Shown here in pieces: positions 15,047-15,998 of a DNA stretch of 15,998 bases (within the stretch, counting starts at the first letter, position 1; each line of letters starts with the position of its first letter). Made by a program: the position numbers and the translations under genes. The notes beneath the pieces were generated by a model that saw only the letters and a list, made by a program, of their open reading frames with translations, was not told the origin of the DNA and ran no database searches. The stretch lies in assembly GCA_007124075.1 (NCBI GenBank), contig SLFV01000327.1:1-15998 (forward strand). The letters are read 5' to 3'. This DNA is from Roseimaritima sp. (GTDB taxonomy: Bacteria > Planctomycetota > Planctomycetia > Pirellulales > Pirellulaceae).

Positions 15047-15997
15047 TCATTCATCTACCAATCCCGAAACCCGAGCGTCTGATGCAAGATTTGCATCGTT
15101 GCCGAAGGCATATAGGGGCAGATGCCGGTAGTAGACCTCCAAGCAATAAATGGCCAAACAGGTTGCGTAAAGCCTGCCACCGGATGGTCCCCAACGCGAT
15201 CCCTGTGGTGACCAACTGCCTGCCTCCCTGCCCGACTTCACTTGTGCGGGAGGCAACTGAGCTTTCATATTACTATTCCAAGCTTGCCATTGCGAACCGC
15301 CGTAGTGGTGCAGGACTTGGGTGGCGTAATACCAGTAGTAAAAATTGCGTTGATTCAATTCGAAGTTATGTTTATCGACCAAAAAATTGACCCCTGCGGC
15401 CATCGGGGTGTAATCACGTTGCCAACCAAGATACTGCCTGCACAACAAACCCTCTGCGGTCATTGTTTCCGTGGGGCGGCCGTTGAACATGTAGGTGTAC
15501 ATCGCCCCGTCTTCGGATTGCACGCGATCAAGAAACTCACTGAGTTTGTAAAAGACCTGCGGATCAACCTCGATCCCGCCCGATCGTGCACTTTCCAACG
15601 CCATTAAGAACCAGCCCGTGACCGAGGTGTCCGCACCATTGCCAGGTTGGTAACGCCAGCCCCCGGATGTCTGGGCTCGCTCGGCATACTGAATCGCCAG
15701 TTCCGTTGGTTGACGCAACCAGGAATCTTGCGTCATTGCATACAGCTCACTTATCGCGATTGTGCACTGTGCCTGGGCATACGCCTTGGAATGGCTTGCG
15801 CGGGTATCGCTGGCAAAGAATCCTTCCCGATTCTGTTGCTTTATCAGCCATTTCATGCCCCGCTCGACCTCCTTGGCGTAGGGTCCGGCAAGGTGCGTAT
15901 TCCCGTCGCCTTGAAAAGCCAACAAAGCCATAGCGGTCGCCGCGGCTTTACTTTCACTACCCGAACCATCCAAATAGGGCCCGGTCAGGCTCCAAGA
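15047..15997 (-). CDS. Squalene-cyclase/prenyltransferase-repeat protein, C-terminal part
   Basis: The frame is open to the right edge, so the N-terminus is missing. A TTG at 15973 is an internal Leu (upstream codons read SWSLTGPY). About 316 residues are visible with the alpha/alpha-toroid repeats of terpene cyclase-like proteins: AAATAMALLAFQGDGNTH, GMKWLIKQQNREGFF, AIQYAERAQ-TSGGWRYQPG, DTSVTGWFLMALESA, FLDRVQ-SEDGAMYTYM, NFYYWYYATQVLHHYGG, and a terminal LYATCLAIYCLEVYYRHLPL. I recall this ending as characteristic of planctomycete family members. I see no DxDD or DCTAE-type catalytic motif in the visible part, so true squalene cyclase activity is doubtful. Many planctomycete homologues are exported proteins of unknown role. 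It converges on the kinase gene with terminators between. Confidence 0.88.
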   Translation of the reverse strand, partial: SWSLTGPYLDGSGSESKAAATAMALLAFQGDGNTHLAGPYAKEVERGMKWLIKQQNREGFFASDTRASHSKAYAQAQCTIAISELYAMTQDSWLRQPTELAIQYAERAQTSGGWRYQPGNGADTSVTGWFLMALESARSGGIEVDPQVFYKLSEFLDRVQSEDGAMYTYMFNGRPTETMTAEGLLCRQYLGWQRDYTPMAAGVNFLVDKHNFELNQRNFYYWYYATQVLHHYGGSQWQAWNSNMKAQLPPAQVKSGREAGSWSPQGSRWGPSGGRLYATCLAIYCLEVYYRHLPLYAFGNDANLASDARVSGLVDE

Positions 15998-15998
15998 A

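Overview
The window looks like a chromosomal segment of a planctomycete, most likely Pirellulaceae (a Rhodopirellula relative). This is inferred from the gene content: a MoxR / DUF58 / BatA-type von Willebrand (VWA) cluster with planctomycete-style N-termini, a squalene-cyclase-repeat protein ending in a planctomycete-like LEVYYRHLPLY signature, a large one-TM protein carrying a repeat region I associate with planctomycetes, and a Tat-exported sugar isomerase-like TIM barrel. There is no phage, transposase, CRISPR array, tRNA or rRNA in the window.

Layout. (1) 2-847 (+) is the 3' part of an unknown coiled-coil protein cut by the left edge. (2) 948-12181 (-) is a run of seven co-directional genes. 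In transcription order they are a TIM-barrel isomerase-like protein (12181-11240), an 811-aa one-TM protein of unknown function (11153-8718), a ChlI/MoxR-like AAA+ ATPase (8504-7077), its VWA partner (6987-5287), a classical MoxR ATPase (5155-4040), a DUF58 protein (4086-3178) and a BatA-like membrane VWA protein (3188-948). The last three overlap each other and form a tight translational unit. (3) 12182-12983 is an unusually long gap with no convincing gene but several RNA hairpins. (4) 12984-13550 (+) is an ECF-type sigma factor, followed by a REP-like hairpin and then a PAS histidine kinase (13759-14907, +) whose PAS domain carries the FixL heme-pocket spacing. (5) 15047 to the right edge (-) is the C-terminal part of a squalene-cyclase-fold protein.

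How the parts fit. The centre of the window holds two different AAA+/VWA machines side by side: a ChlI-like ATPase with a Mg-chelatase-like VWA protein, and MoxR with DUF58 and BatA. Both classes are thought to act as metal-dependent chaperone or assembly machines, remodelling client proteins at or near the membrane. The unknown TM protein directly upstream is a candidate membrane partner or client. The sigma factor and FixL-like kinase form a separate, divergently oriented regulatory pair that may respond to oxygen or another gas. No response regulator or anti-sigma factor is visible.

Start sites were revised where the longest reading frame ran through promoters or hairpins: the TIM barrel, both AAA+ genes, the one-TM protein and the kinase.
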